Positions 12,597 through 23,097 of a stretch of DNA of 64,000 nucleotides are shown in pieces (the stretch's first letter is position 1; the number at the start of each line of letters is the position of its first letter). The stretch is from the NCBI GenBank assembly GCA_003255065.1, contig QAOA01006013.1, forward strand, positions 1,165,861 through 1,229,860. Reading direction: 5' to 3'. The position numbers and the translations under genes were made by a program. The notes below the pieces were generated by a model. The model did no database searches and was not told the DNA's origin. It saw only the letters and a program-made list of their open reading frames with translations. Source of the DNA: Cercis canadensis. Lineage: Eukaryota > Streptophyta > Magnoliopsida > Fabales > Fabaceae.

Positions 12597-15500
12597 ATGA
12601 CTCTCAGCACCGCCCCGGTATTGATTTTCTCCTTCTTTCTCTGTTTCTCCTTTTCTTTATCTTTGTTTTGGAACCAAAAAGATTGATAGCATTCTACCTT
12701 AATAAAATTGATTCTACTTATATAACGTTCCTATTTTGGTTTTTTTGAAACTGTCTCAAAGGACAAGTTGAATCTCATGCCTCAGAATTGTGAACTTCGT
12801 TTTTTAAGTGTTCTCTTTCTTTTCTTGGAAACCAAACAGACAGTTCAAGACCAGTAAACTCTAGTCCTTTGGAAAAGAAAAACAGCGATTAGATGACATG
12901 TGATGTGATTGCTTAAAAAGACTTGATATATTTGTGTTTTACGTTCATCATGCATCATGGCAACGAAAACAAAATTAGATTACTACTACGGATTAATTAA
13001 CATCTCCAAATTTGAATTTAGTTTACTACTACGGATCTTGGAATTGTTAATGGAGGTGGGAGAAATTCAACATTAATCTGTGCTCCAGTGATGGCGGATT
13101 CAGTTGATGAAATGCTGATTCAGATGCGAAGGGCAAAAGAAGTGGGTGCTGACGTCGTCGAGGTTCGCTTAGACTTCTTGAACAAGTTCAATCCTACACA
13201 AGATCTTGAAATTCTCATCAAGCAGTCTCCTTTGCCCACTTTAATCACTTACAGGTACTAATAAGAAATAAATTCACTACATCTATATCTGACTCTTTGA
13301 TATCATATTCATACTAGTCCTAAAATAAGAAACAAGAATTATATGTTTGGATCATGTTCCTTTCAGACCAACATGGGAAGGTGGTCAGTACGATGGTGAC
13401 GAAAACAAGCGACAAAGAACACTAGGTCTAGCCATTGAATTGGGATCTGATTTTGTTGACATTGAGCTCAAGATAGCTCATGAATTTTTCAATTTCATTG
13501 GAGGGAAGAAGCCTGACAATGTCAACATCATTGTTTCTTCACATAACTATGAAAATACTCCATCTGTGGAGGAAATTGGTAATCTTGCTGCAAGAATACA
13601 GGCTTCTGGGGCTGATATAGTGAAGATTGCAACCACTGCCTTAGACATCACAGACTCTGCACGTCTATTCCAAGTACTTGTGCATTCTCAAGTAAGTCAA
13701 TTAACATCACAACTTAACTTCCTTTCAGACTTTGAGTACCATTTACGGCTTCAAAGTTCAAACATTTAATGAAAGATTATGTGTAATTTTAGGTACCAAT
13801 GATAGGCATTGCCATGGGTGAGAAGGGTCTAATGTCACGGATACTTGGCCCAAAATTTGGGGGATTTCTCACATTTGCTTCAATTGAGGCTGGAGCTGTG
13901 TCAGCCCCTGGACAACCAACAGTTAGAGACTTGTTGGATTTGTACAATTTCAGACAGATTGGTGCTGACACTAAAGTGTATGGTGTTATAGGAAACCCTA
14001 TTGGTCATAGCAAAAGTCCCCATATCTACAATGCAGCTTTTAAGTCAGTGGGATTTTATGGAATTTACCTGCCTTTGTTGGTCGATAGTGTCTCAAATTT
14101 TCTCAAGACATACTCGTCCCCTGACTTTGCTGGATACAGGTACAAATATCATGTCCTCTTTGAATCTTCCATATACTGCGTTTTAAGGGTAACATTTATT
14201 GTGTCTTTTTCAATTCCTTATGTTCTAGCATTGCTGATCTGGTTTTCGGTGAAAGGAAATGATTTTAATCTCTGGAATTTGTTTTATGGAGTCCTGTAGT
14301 TATAACCGCAAGTTGTTTGTGAAAATGCCGAGCATTATTACTGTTTTTATCCTCACCGTTACTTGGAGTAATTCTTACTTCTTTATCCAACAGTTATACG
14401 ATTCCTCACAAGGTGGATGGACTTAGATGCTGTGATGAAGTAGATCCAGTAGCTAAGGTATTTATTCCGGAAACCTATGTGTCATCCTTTCTGTATCACT
14501 TGTATGTAATTTAGCTTCCTAATCAAATCTTTTCCAGGCAATAGGAGCTATTAGTTGCATGATCAAGAGGCCAAACGATGGGAAACTAATGGGCTATAAC
14601 GTTGACTATCTTGGAGCCATTGCAGCAATTGAGGAAGGACTACGAGGTTTCTTTCACTCTTTTATATGGGACCCATTATTCTAGTTGGACATCTTTTCAA
14701 TGTATAAAGCTTTAACAATTCAGCATCTCTTTCTGCAGAATCAAATGGTAGAACCGTATCTGGTTCACCTTTAGCAGGTAAACTGTTCGTTGTCATGGGA
14801 GCTGGTGGCGCAGGAAAGGCACTTGCTTATGGAGGAAAAGAAAAGGGAGCAAGAGTAGTAGTTGCCAATCGCACATATGGTACGAAAACTTTGTTTGTGA
14901 GATTGGTAGTTCCTGATTGATGATGCAGAGTATGATTTGGTTTTTCTTTTGACTGTCAGCCAAAGCCAAAGAACTTGCAAGTAAAGTTGGAGGAGAGGCT
15001 ATTACTCTTTCTGAATTAGAGAATTTCCATCCAGAAGAAGGAATGGTTCTTGCAAATACCACATCTGTTGGAATGAAACCCAAAATTGATGAGACACCCA
15101 TACCCAAGGTTTCCCTTTACATATTCTGTTATTGATGCAAAACGTCTATTTCCATCAGCAAAATTTGGTTCATTTTGCATTGCTTACTACTGAATGGGTC
15201 TGATTTTGGTTAAGAAAATTTTATATATGTCACTTTACACACATCCCAAATTATAGATAGCACCACACATTGACTGCAGAATTTCATATGCTAGATCAAG
15301 TGAACAACTCTGCTTCTGTTTGACAAATGACAGGAAGCCCTGAAACACTACTCATTGGTGTTTGATGCCATTTACACACCCAAATTGACCAGACTCCTTC
15401 GAGAAGCACAAGAAACTGGAGCTGCCACCGTCTATGGTACAGAAATGTTTATCAACCAAGCATTCGTGCAGTATGAAAAGTTCACTGGTTTGCCAGGTAG

Positions 15501-15956
15501 GTTGAAGATGACAAAGTAGTCAAATTTAAAGAGTTGTCTCTGTTTGTTAGATATAAAACCATTCATGTGCCTTTACCTAACAGCTTAAGCTTTTAGGTTG
15601 AATTGATTCTTGACATGGTATTAGAACCTCTTTGACCAAAAGGTCAGGAGATCGAATCCTTCTGCCCCCACTTTCTCAATTAAATTGAAATTTTAGCACA
15701 AGATATAAATGGGTATGTGTTTTGTCCACGCTTTAAGCCCAAAGAACTTTAGTATGCGAGGGTGTGTTAAATATAAAATCATTCATGGACCTTCACCTAA
15801 CAGCTTAAGTTTTTAAGTTAAATCGGTTCTTGACACTGTTCAAATTTTTTTTGTACTTTTCTATTACACTTTCACCTTCTACTGAAATTCACTGTCATTT
15901 TTTATGTCACAGCACCAAAACAACTCATTAGAGATGTCATTGCAAGAAATACATGA
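12597..15956 (+). CDS. DHQ-SDH: Bifunctional DHQ-SDH family enzyme, copy 2 (diverged)
   Basis: Tandem paralogue of copy 1, also 531 aa, in ten exons: 12597-12617, 13022-13254, 13367-13691, 13793-14139, 14394-14457, 14538-14646, 14739-14879, 14960-15108, 15334-15496, 15913-15956. Exons 3 and 4 of copy 1 are one exon here. The dehydratase residues are kept (His144 in VSSHN, Lys171 in GADIVKI). In the SDH half SKSP, TIPHK and the catalytic Asp353 are kept, but the substrate Asn (336 in copy 1) is Ser336 (GAISC) and the Thr before the catalytic Asp is Val (NVD). This predicts altered SDH activity or substrate, by analogy with the quinate- or gallate-linked members of this plant family; that is inference. 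An in-frame ATG at 12477 would add 40 residues rich in Ser, Thr, Phe and Arg, resembling a transit peptide, but a TATA-like box lies between the two ATGs. A TRIM element sits in the last intron. A possible polyadenylation signal AATAAA lies near 16062. Confidence 0.92.
15545..15835 (+). mobile_element. Complete TRIM/SMART-type miniature LTR retroelement
   Basis: Two 71-bp direct terminal repeats (15545-15615 and 15765-15835) both begin TGTTA and end TTCTTGACA. Immediately after the first comes TGGTATTAGAACC, close to the TGGTATCAGAGC primer-binding site complementary to initiator Met-tRNA in plant TRIMs. CTGTT is repeated directly outside both ends (15540-15544 and 15836-15840), a 5-bp target-site duplication. 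There is no coding capacity. It lies inside the last intron of DHQ-SDH copy 2 and is absent from the corresponding 110-bp intron of copy 1, so it inserted after the gene duplication. Confidence 0.9.
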
Positions 15957-16207
15957 GAAGAATTTCTGGTTACACTGTAGCTGCAGCTGAATCGTATTAT
16001 TTGATTCATTTCATCGCCAGAATCGGCAATCAGTTGTTGGCTTATTCTCTTGTACTGTAACAAATAAATTTCCATAATTTATTCTGGAATCACTTGTCAA
16101 CGTGATTTTTCTCGCTGGTTTGTCAACGTGAATTGAAAATATAGTTCGTCTTACAGGACCATTAATGTTTGACAAAGTTTTTTCCTAGTTTTGTATATTG
16201 GGGAAGT

Positions 16208-16719
16208 GGCTTTTTGACACAAATGTTACATTGTACAAAAGTATTTACACAAATATTATAAGTTTCAAAATATTTACACAAATATTACACTTTTTAAAAA
16301 TTAAAAAAAAAAATTTCAGACACGTGGGACCTACCGGACACGCCGTGGGCCTTACGGCGTGTCCCACGGCGTGTCCCAATATGCCAAAATCCGTCTGTTA
16401 CTCCTCGCTCATTGGGATGTTTGTGTTAGTAGTTGCCTACTAGCCATGGTCATAATACAATATTATAAAAGTCTTAGACCACTCATGTAGGTGGCTGGAG
16501 CCTGGAGCGATACTAAGTTGCTTACTTGTTATTCCTAATGAGGTACACTTAACCTTTTCTTGTCTAATTAAGGAACGGACGGATTTTGGCCTATTGGACA
16601 CGCCGTGAGGCCCACGGTGTGTTGGTGGGTCCCACGTGTCCGAAATTTTTTTTTTATTTTTAAAAAGTGTAATATTTATGTAAATACTTTTGTATAATGT
16701 AATATTTGTGTCAAAAGGC
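16208..16719. mobile_element. Mutator-like MITE with long terminal inverted repeats
   Basis: The left end reads GGCTTTTTGACACAAATG; the reverse complement of the right end reads GCCTTTTGACACAAAT. The two arms match imperfectly over roughly 170 bases, through an A/T-rich stretch into a GC-rich block (ACACGTGGGACC, ACGCCGTGGGCC). The 10-mer TTGGGGAAGT occurs directly outside both ends (16198-16207 and 16720-16729). A 9-11 bp target duplication with long inverted termini is the Mutator superfamily pattern. The 512-bp element has no coding capacity; the open stretch through it is fortuitous. Confidence 0.85.
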
Positions 16720-16729
16720 TTGGGGAAGT

Positions 16730-18120
16730 CACAAAGACTATATTGCAGTTAAACTGATAAAATCTGCAAGAGGGTGCTACTAGGACTCTCGAGTCTTTGA
16801 GTAATAATTTTTTAAGCTTGATTACATTTTCAATAATAAATAAATAGCAAAAATATATGATAAATTTAGAAGACAATAAATTTTATTTATTTATTGATAC
16901 AAGACAATAAAATTTTAATTAGTAAATATCAATATTTTAAAAATTGTATTGGACCGGGCGGTTCGACTGATCGAACCGGTGCTCAGTTAGAATTTTGGTT
17001 CGGTTAAATGGGTCAAACTAATGAAAACCAACGTGAATCGGTGAAAATCAATGAACTATTTCAGTTTTACATAACTAAACAGTTCACAAAAATTTCTATT
17101 TTTTTTTCCAAAACTTTCATAAAAAGGATTCAAACCCACTTTCTTTAGGGGACAAGAGGCCTCTACCATCAAATCAATACACATTTTATGAATAAATTTG
17201 CATTATAATTTACTTATTCTCATTTAGATTGCATAATAGGTAAATATTAGCCATAAGAGAATTCAAACTCTCATTCAAAGGAAAAGATAAAACATTTTTC
17301 ACTAGGCCAACTTTAATTTTATTACCAAATTTGCATAAAAACATATTTATTGTAACTTATGTTATACAATAGATACATTAAATATTATATTTATGATGTC
17401 ATCGGTCTGACTGTTTGGTTTAACCAGTGTTCATCCTCAAAAACAGTTTGCTCATCATCTATAGAATTAAAAGATCTTTTCTTTAACTTTTAAAATTGAA
17501 CAATAATTTTTTTATAATATTTGAAAAAATGAGGTTTCTTATATACTTTTAATATTTATATATTATGTCATACTACATAAGAATAGCTAATATATAAATA
17601 ACATATATACAAGTTACTTGTTTTTAAGTTTGTTTAAAAATAAAATAAAATATATTTTATATCTAATAAAATATAAAAATTATGTATAATTGTCACGTTA
17701 GTGTAGTATGACATACTCATGTAGTATCATAGAATCTTTATTAAAAATTGAATTTAATGTATAGCTAATATAAAACTTTATTGTGATATAATGCCATGTT
17801 AAATAATAAGTAAATATTATCCATAACAAATAAAAATTGTAATTAGTATTACTGTGTGTTTAAGTGACCAGTCGCAAGGTAAACATAAATATGTGCAATT
17901 AGTGTACACTGTACCTGTACACGGAAAAATCACTCTGTAACAACATTTCTCTTTCCGGAAATACCCTCTCCGTCACAAAGCCTCTCTTCTCTGTTGCCTG
18001 TATATTATTATTGGGGCAGGCTCTGGCGTGTGGCTTTATCCCCAAGAAACAGGACAAAGTGCCCGAAAAACTTAGATCCTTGTGACGCAATCTGTTTTCT
18101 CTCACTGTGAAACTTGTCTC
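16730..18120. other. Intergenic, transposon debris
   Basis: No gene. Very AT-rich, with old repeat fragments: a 75-bp piece at 16757-16830 recurs at 23505-23575, and CCGG-flanked words at 16950-17000 (CGGTTCGACTGATCGAACCGG, an imperfect palindrome) look like a transposon end. The last 200 bases probably include the old promoter of the DnaJ pseudogene. Confidence 0.45.
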
Positions 18121-19588
18121 TATACACCCGTGTTAAATCTCTCTAATCTATGTTTTCCGTCTCTCCAGATCCTCGCAGTGCAGGTAAGTTCATCATTAAT
18201 CTACTTTGTGGTTCTATTTTTAAGGTTTTTTTTTTTTGGTCCCTTTCTCGCTTAGACTCTTTCATGATTATCAATCTGTTCCGATAAACCATGTGGCCGC
18301 TTTTTATTTTTTAGCTCATTAATGTAGGTTTTACATTTTAAGCATTTTTGCATCTTGGTTAAATTTTATCTTTATGCAGTTGTACATTTTTTGGGGCAAG
18401 GAGAGGGGTCGGCTTCAATCTGTATTGTGTTCAGGAAGATTGAAGTTTTAGATCTTTGAATATGCTAGATTAATTCCAGAGCCAGAGGGGCTATCTGGTA
18501 GCTGAAGAGACGGAGGTAACTCAAAAATAGTGAAAGCTCCATTTTTAGGAAATTAAATGGGATAGAGCTAATTGCAGTGAGATGAGAAAAAAATAAGACA
18601 CAAATTTAAAGCCAATGTGTAGAAAGATTTTCCTGTAATAAGGAGATTACGCACACAATTCTCACTTACAAATAGGATCTCTACAAGAATTCATTGAGGC
18701 TCTTCTCTCTCTCGGATTGAGGATAAATGAATCAGAGCACAAGCTAGCCTTTTCTAGAGCTATTTGCCGCTGCACCACCACTTCACCATGAGCGGTTAAT
18801 TAAGTTTGCGGCTCCTTCTGCACTAAAATTGCTGCTGCTGTCCACTTACTTTTCTACTAATTATTTGACTCCTTTGTTATTAAGTATTTGTATTCCTTTT
18901 ACATTAAGGAATACAGCCACCTCACATAGGAACCAATAAGAAAATAGATGCAGCCACCTTCTGCATGAACAAGTGATAAAATATATTATCACTTACAAGT
19001 TACAGCAGCAGTCATTTTTCTTGACCACCGTTGCTGACTTCCTTTTCTATTAAGGAATTACCTCCTTCTGTATTAAGAGATCACTTCCTTGTGCTGATGT
19101 TACTCTTTAGCCATTAAGAATGGAAATAATATTTTACTGCTTATACTGCAGCTATGGCAGCACCGTTTTCTTCTTTCTTTATTCTTCTAGTTCAACTTAA
19201 GAATTAAGGAAAGATAGTAACAGTAGCTGACATCCATGTTTATGCTTTTAAGTTTTTGAGAATTCTACTGGTATTATATGTTCGTTTCAATATCTGTATC
19301 TTCCCAATTACAGAACAAAATTTCTCTTTTTCTTAGTATAAGTTGTGGTTTTGTTGTGTGAAAAAGTATACTTTATATTTTTATTATTATTATTCAACAT
19401 CCTTTGATACTTATGATATCAGCTATTCCTAAGTTGTAACTTAAATCATTACTCTATTATGATTCTTATGTTGGAAATAGTAATTTGATATTAATAGAGT
19501 CATTCATGTAATGAAAAGAAATAAATAAGTGAGTTTAAACATTTCGAAGTGTTAATATAAATAGAGTCATCGTGAGACTGGGATTGAG

Positions 19589-20901
19589 GGTAAATTGATT
19601 GTAATAATATAGTTCTACAAACTATTTATACAAAATGGACATTTTTCAAACTATTTATTTAAAATGAACACTTTTAAATATTTTATTATTATTTCAACCA
19701 GAGTAAAACACGTTTTATCAATATAAAATGTATATAAACTGAACATACTTTAAAACATTTTTCCCAAAAACATGTATACTATTCACTAAAAATAAACATG
19801 GAAAAGCATGAAAGGAAACATGTTTTACAGGTAAAGCGTTTTCACCCCCTATTTCTTCTTCCCCATTGTCTTTCCTTCATGCGATAGACTCCACGAATTT
19901 CAAAGAGCAATCTCAATCACACAGTTCATTTTAAAACAAATTTTGTACATACCATATAAGAACATGATCTTTTCAGCATATATATATATATATATATANN
20001 NNNNNNNNNNNNNNNNNNNNNNNNNNNNNNNNNNNNNNNNNNNNNNNNNNNNNNNNNNNNNNNNNNNNNNNNNNNNNNNNNNNNNNNNNNNNNNNNNNNN
20101 NNNNNNNNNNNNNNNNNNNNNNNNNNNNNNNNNNNNNNNNNNNNNNNNNNNNNNNNNNNNNNNNNNNNNNNNNNNNNNNNNNNNNNNNNNNNNNNNNNNN
20201 NNNNNNNNNNNNNNNNNNNNNNNNNNNNNNNNNNNNNNNNNNNNNNNNNNNNNNNNNNNNNNNNNNNNNNNNNNNNNNNNNNNNNNNNNNNNNNNNNNNN
20301 NNNNNNNNNNNNNNNNNNNNNTAATTTATATTATAAAAAATAATTTTTTATAAAATACAACAATTTAATAAAAATTTATATATTTTATAAAAAACTGAAT
20401 ATTATATATCACATACTAAAAAATTTAATTTTTTAATATCATAAAAAATTAAATCACTTAATTTATATTATAAGAGACAATTTCTTATAAAACATCATAT
20501 CCTATATATATATTTGGTGAAAAGATCATGTCCTTATATGGTATGTACAAAATTTGTTTTAAAATGAACCGTGTGATTGCAGAGTGTTCTTTGAAATTTG
20601 TGGAGTCCATTGCATGAAGGAAAGACAATGGGGAATAAGAAATAGGGGGTGAAAACACTTTACTTGTAAAGCGTGTTCCCTTCACACTTTCTCACACCCA
20701 TTTTTAGTGAATAGTAGATACGTTTTTGAGAAAAATACTCTAAAGTGTGTTTAATTTATACATGTTTTATACTGATAAAATGTGTTTACTCTGACTGAAA
20801 TAATAATAAAATATTTAAAAGTGTTCCTTTTAGATAAATAATTTGAAAAGTGTTATTTTTGTGTAAATAGTTTGTAGAAATGTATTATTACAGTCAATTT
20901 G
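19589..20901. mobile_element. Mutator-like inverted-repeat element with assembly gap
   Basis: About 380 bases at 19591-19975 recur inverted at 20510-20900. The left terminus reads GGTAAATTGATTGTAATAAT; the reverse complement of the right reads CAAATTGACTGTAATAAT. The 11-mer CTGGGATTGAG stands directly outside both ends (19578-19588 and 20902-20912), read as a target-site duplication of the Mutator size class. The centre is an unsequenced gap of 323 N flanked by TA repeats, so a captured gene fragment inside cannot be excluded. It sits in the intron of the DnaJ pseudogene. Confidence 0.8.
19999..20321. other. Assembly gap (323 N)
   Basis: A run of N inside the inverted-repeat element, preceded by a TA dinucleotide repeat. 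A hairpin plus simple repeat is a likely cause of the assembly failure. The long open frame running across it is an artefact. Confidence 0.99.
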
Positions 20902-21869
20902 CTGGGATTGAGATTCTTCCCCTATTGATGAGAGGTCACTTGAAGAAAGACGGGTGCGAGTGCAAGTGATTCCAACATCTTAATCCTGCTAATTTTTTCT
21001 ATGCTTCTTTATTTTTAAATTTGCTCTTGTATAGTTTCAAGGACATGGGTAATTTTTTTTTTCCTCTTTCTTCTTGGAAGTCATAAAATGACTCTGATTC
21101 CTAGCATCTGAAATTGGTGGTAAAAGTTTAAACGAAAATTTCAGGCAGAGGTTTTGCTTTTTTCTGTGCAACAGAATTGCTAGGAACCTTCTAGTGGTGA
21201 ATTAGTGATTCTTTCTGTGTCATTGTATCTGCTGTCTCTACTTCAAAATTTGATAGTTGTAAGCATGAATTTATACTGCTTCATTAATGAGAGAAATCTA
21301 AATTACTTGATAAATGCTTGATTGATTGTTGACTTAATCAACTTTTTGGGCTTGTATCAAGCAGGTGGAAGATATTACATAAATTGTGTGGAATCTGGAC
21401 AGGCGGGGCAAGATAAGTTGCCCTTACTTGGATTGGTGTGGGAGATTTTATGCATTTAGACATTGACTCCACAATATTCATGGAGTGTCACAAAGTCAAG
21501 GCCATCAGGGAGCAGAAAAGAGAATGCAGACTTTTTAGGGGCGTTGAAGATTGCAAAGAAGGCCCAAACACTGTTTCCAGAGATAAAGAAATCAAATGCT
21601 TACGGTTTGTGAGATTCACTGTTGTGCACAGAACAAACTGTATGGGACAGAAATGGATTGGTATGAAATTCTTCAGACTGAACCATTGGCTAATGAAGCA
21701 ACCATAAAGAAACAGTATAGGAAGCTTGCATTGCTAGTTCATCCTCATAAAAAAAAGTTTGCAGGTGTAGAGACTCCTTTTAAGTTTGTAAAGATGATGA
21801 GGTATCAATTTGAGTGTCACTTTGATACTACATTAGTTTTTTTTATTGCAACATAGACAAGTCATTTGT

Positions 21870-22032
21870 CATGTGAGTATTAAATTGACGGAGTTATAAT
21901 TAAGAGTGATGATAGGGACCCAATTAAAAACAATTAAAATTATAATGACCCAAAAAGAGAAAAAAAAATTATAGGGACCTGATTCAAAATTCATTCAAAT
22001 TATAAGACTTGCAATACATTTAAATCTTGAAT
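21870..22032 (+). repeat. Dispersed repeat, single arm of a MITE family
   Basis: A 160-bp segment (GACGGAGTTATAATTAAGAG ... TTGCAATACATTTAAA) that matches both arms of the inverted pair at 55905-56060 and 57605-57775. Here only one arm is present. It separates the J-domain remnant of the pseudogene from its second intron fragment. Confidence 0.6.
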
Positions 22033-22882
22033 ATATTATTTAAGTACTAGAGGCAAAGGGGCTATCTGGTAGCCGAAGAGATGGATGCATTTGATGCAAA
22101 CGGAAGCAGTGAAATCTATCCATGTTTATCCTTTTAAGTTTTTTAGAATTCTAGGAGTATTATATGTTCGTTTTAATATCTGTATCTCACCAACTATGGG
22201 ACAAAATTTCTCTTTTTCTTAGTATATGACGACATGTGGTTTTGTTGTGTGAGAGAGTGTCGTTGCCTGAGTTAAGGTAAAGTCGTCAATCTGCGGGGAG
22301 AGAAGCACGGTCAAGACGTCACCTCTAACACTCAAATTAGTTTAGAGTTTTAAGAGAAAGATTACAGGTCGAGTCTTGAGAGAGAGAGAGAGTATTAAAT
22401 GAAAAGGGTGAATAAAAATGAGTTAGAGGAAGATAATGTATACCTTAAGCAAGGGTTTTTGTCATTTCACTGTAGTAGGGACAGTGGTTTTTACCAGGTA
22501 TCATTACAAAGTGATGGAGGAAAGCATTCTAAAGATGTCAAGATTGAAGATGGGAATTTGGCAGGGAATGAGGGAAAGGAAGGTGTTGAAATGAGCAAGT
22601 GTGATGGACGAAAGACCAGGGAACCATAAACTTCAACAAAGATTAGCTCTAACTCTAAGACTAAGAGAGTGAAACAGGCAGCAAATGCACCATGCCCTGC
22701 AGCCTCTTCCTTTAAGAAGGTGAAAATGCAACAGGAGGAAAGCAAGAAACGTCAGAATCCAAAAGGAGATGAGGATATGACTGTGTGAAAGAAAACCGAT
22801 GGAACAATCAAATCTGCTGAATCACCAAAGGATGCTAGCAGCAAGAGAGTGAGTGAGGGATCCAAAAGCCGTGGAATACTTA

Positions 22883-23094
22883 GGGTGTGTTTGAAAGTAT
22901 TTTTATTTTTTTATTTTTAAAAATAGATTTTGAAAACAATTCTCTCTTATTTTTATTTTCTTGTTTTTAGAACACTTTTGTAAGAAGGAGTTTTCAAAAC
23001 ATGTTTTTGAAAACAGCCCTATCAAATAAGTTTTTTTGTTTTATTATTTTCAAAAACAAAAAACAATTTTTAAAAACATAAATCAAACAAGCCC
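22883..23094. mobile_element. Tourist-like (PIF/Harbinger) MITE
   Basis: A 212-bp element starting GGGTGTGTTTGAAAGT and ending with the inverse of GGGCTTGTTTGATTTA. The trinucleotide TTA flanks both ends (22880-22882 and 23095-23097), the target duplication typical of PIF/Harbinger elements. Its interior is A/T-rich, with several TTTTGAAAA-type words in both orientations. It truncates the 3' part of the DnaJ pseudogene. Confidence 0.75.
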
Positions 23095-23097
23095 TTA

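Larger units (their letters stand above)
18125..22878 (+). pseudogene. Decayed copy of the DnaJ-DUF3444 gene
   Basis: A duplicate of the gene at 25516-28935, recognisable from its 5'UTR. The non-coding first exon ends at 18183 (GCAGTGCAG then gtaagtt), matching the functional copy at 24457 (GCAGTGCAA then gtaagt). Intron words such as GGGCTATCTGGTAGCTGAAG are shared, and exon 2 starts at about 21365. Its ATG region at 21480 aligns with the functional start (MECHK versus MECNK) but shifts frame at about 21520-21590. The J domain at 21655-21800 continues in another frame and carries HPH instead of the catalytic HPD. Coding-like sequence with stops resumes at 22399-22878 (KNELEED to SKSRGIL), then a MITE begins. 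A piece of the intron is repeated at 22055-22260. The intron is swollen by an approximately 700-bp insertion at 18515-19220 and by the inverted-repeat element at 19589-20901. It cannot make a working co-chaperone. Confidence 0.8.

Noticed and set aside
19943-20353. Long open frame across the N run
   Set aside because: It consists almost entirely of unknown bases.
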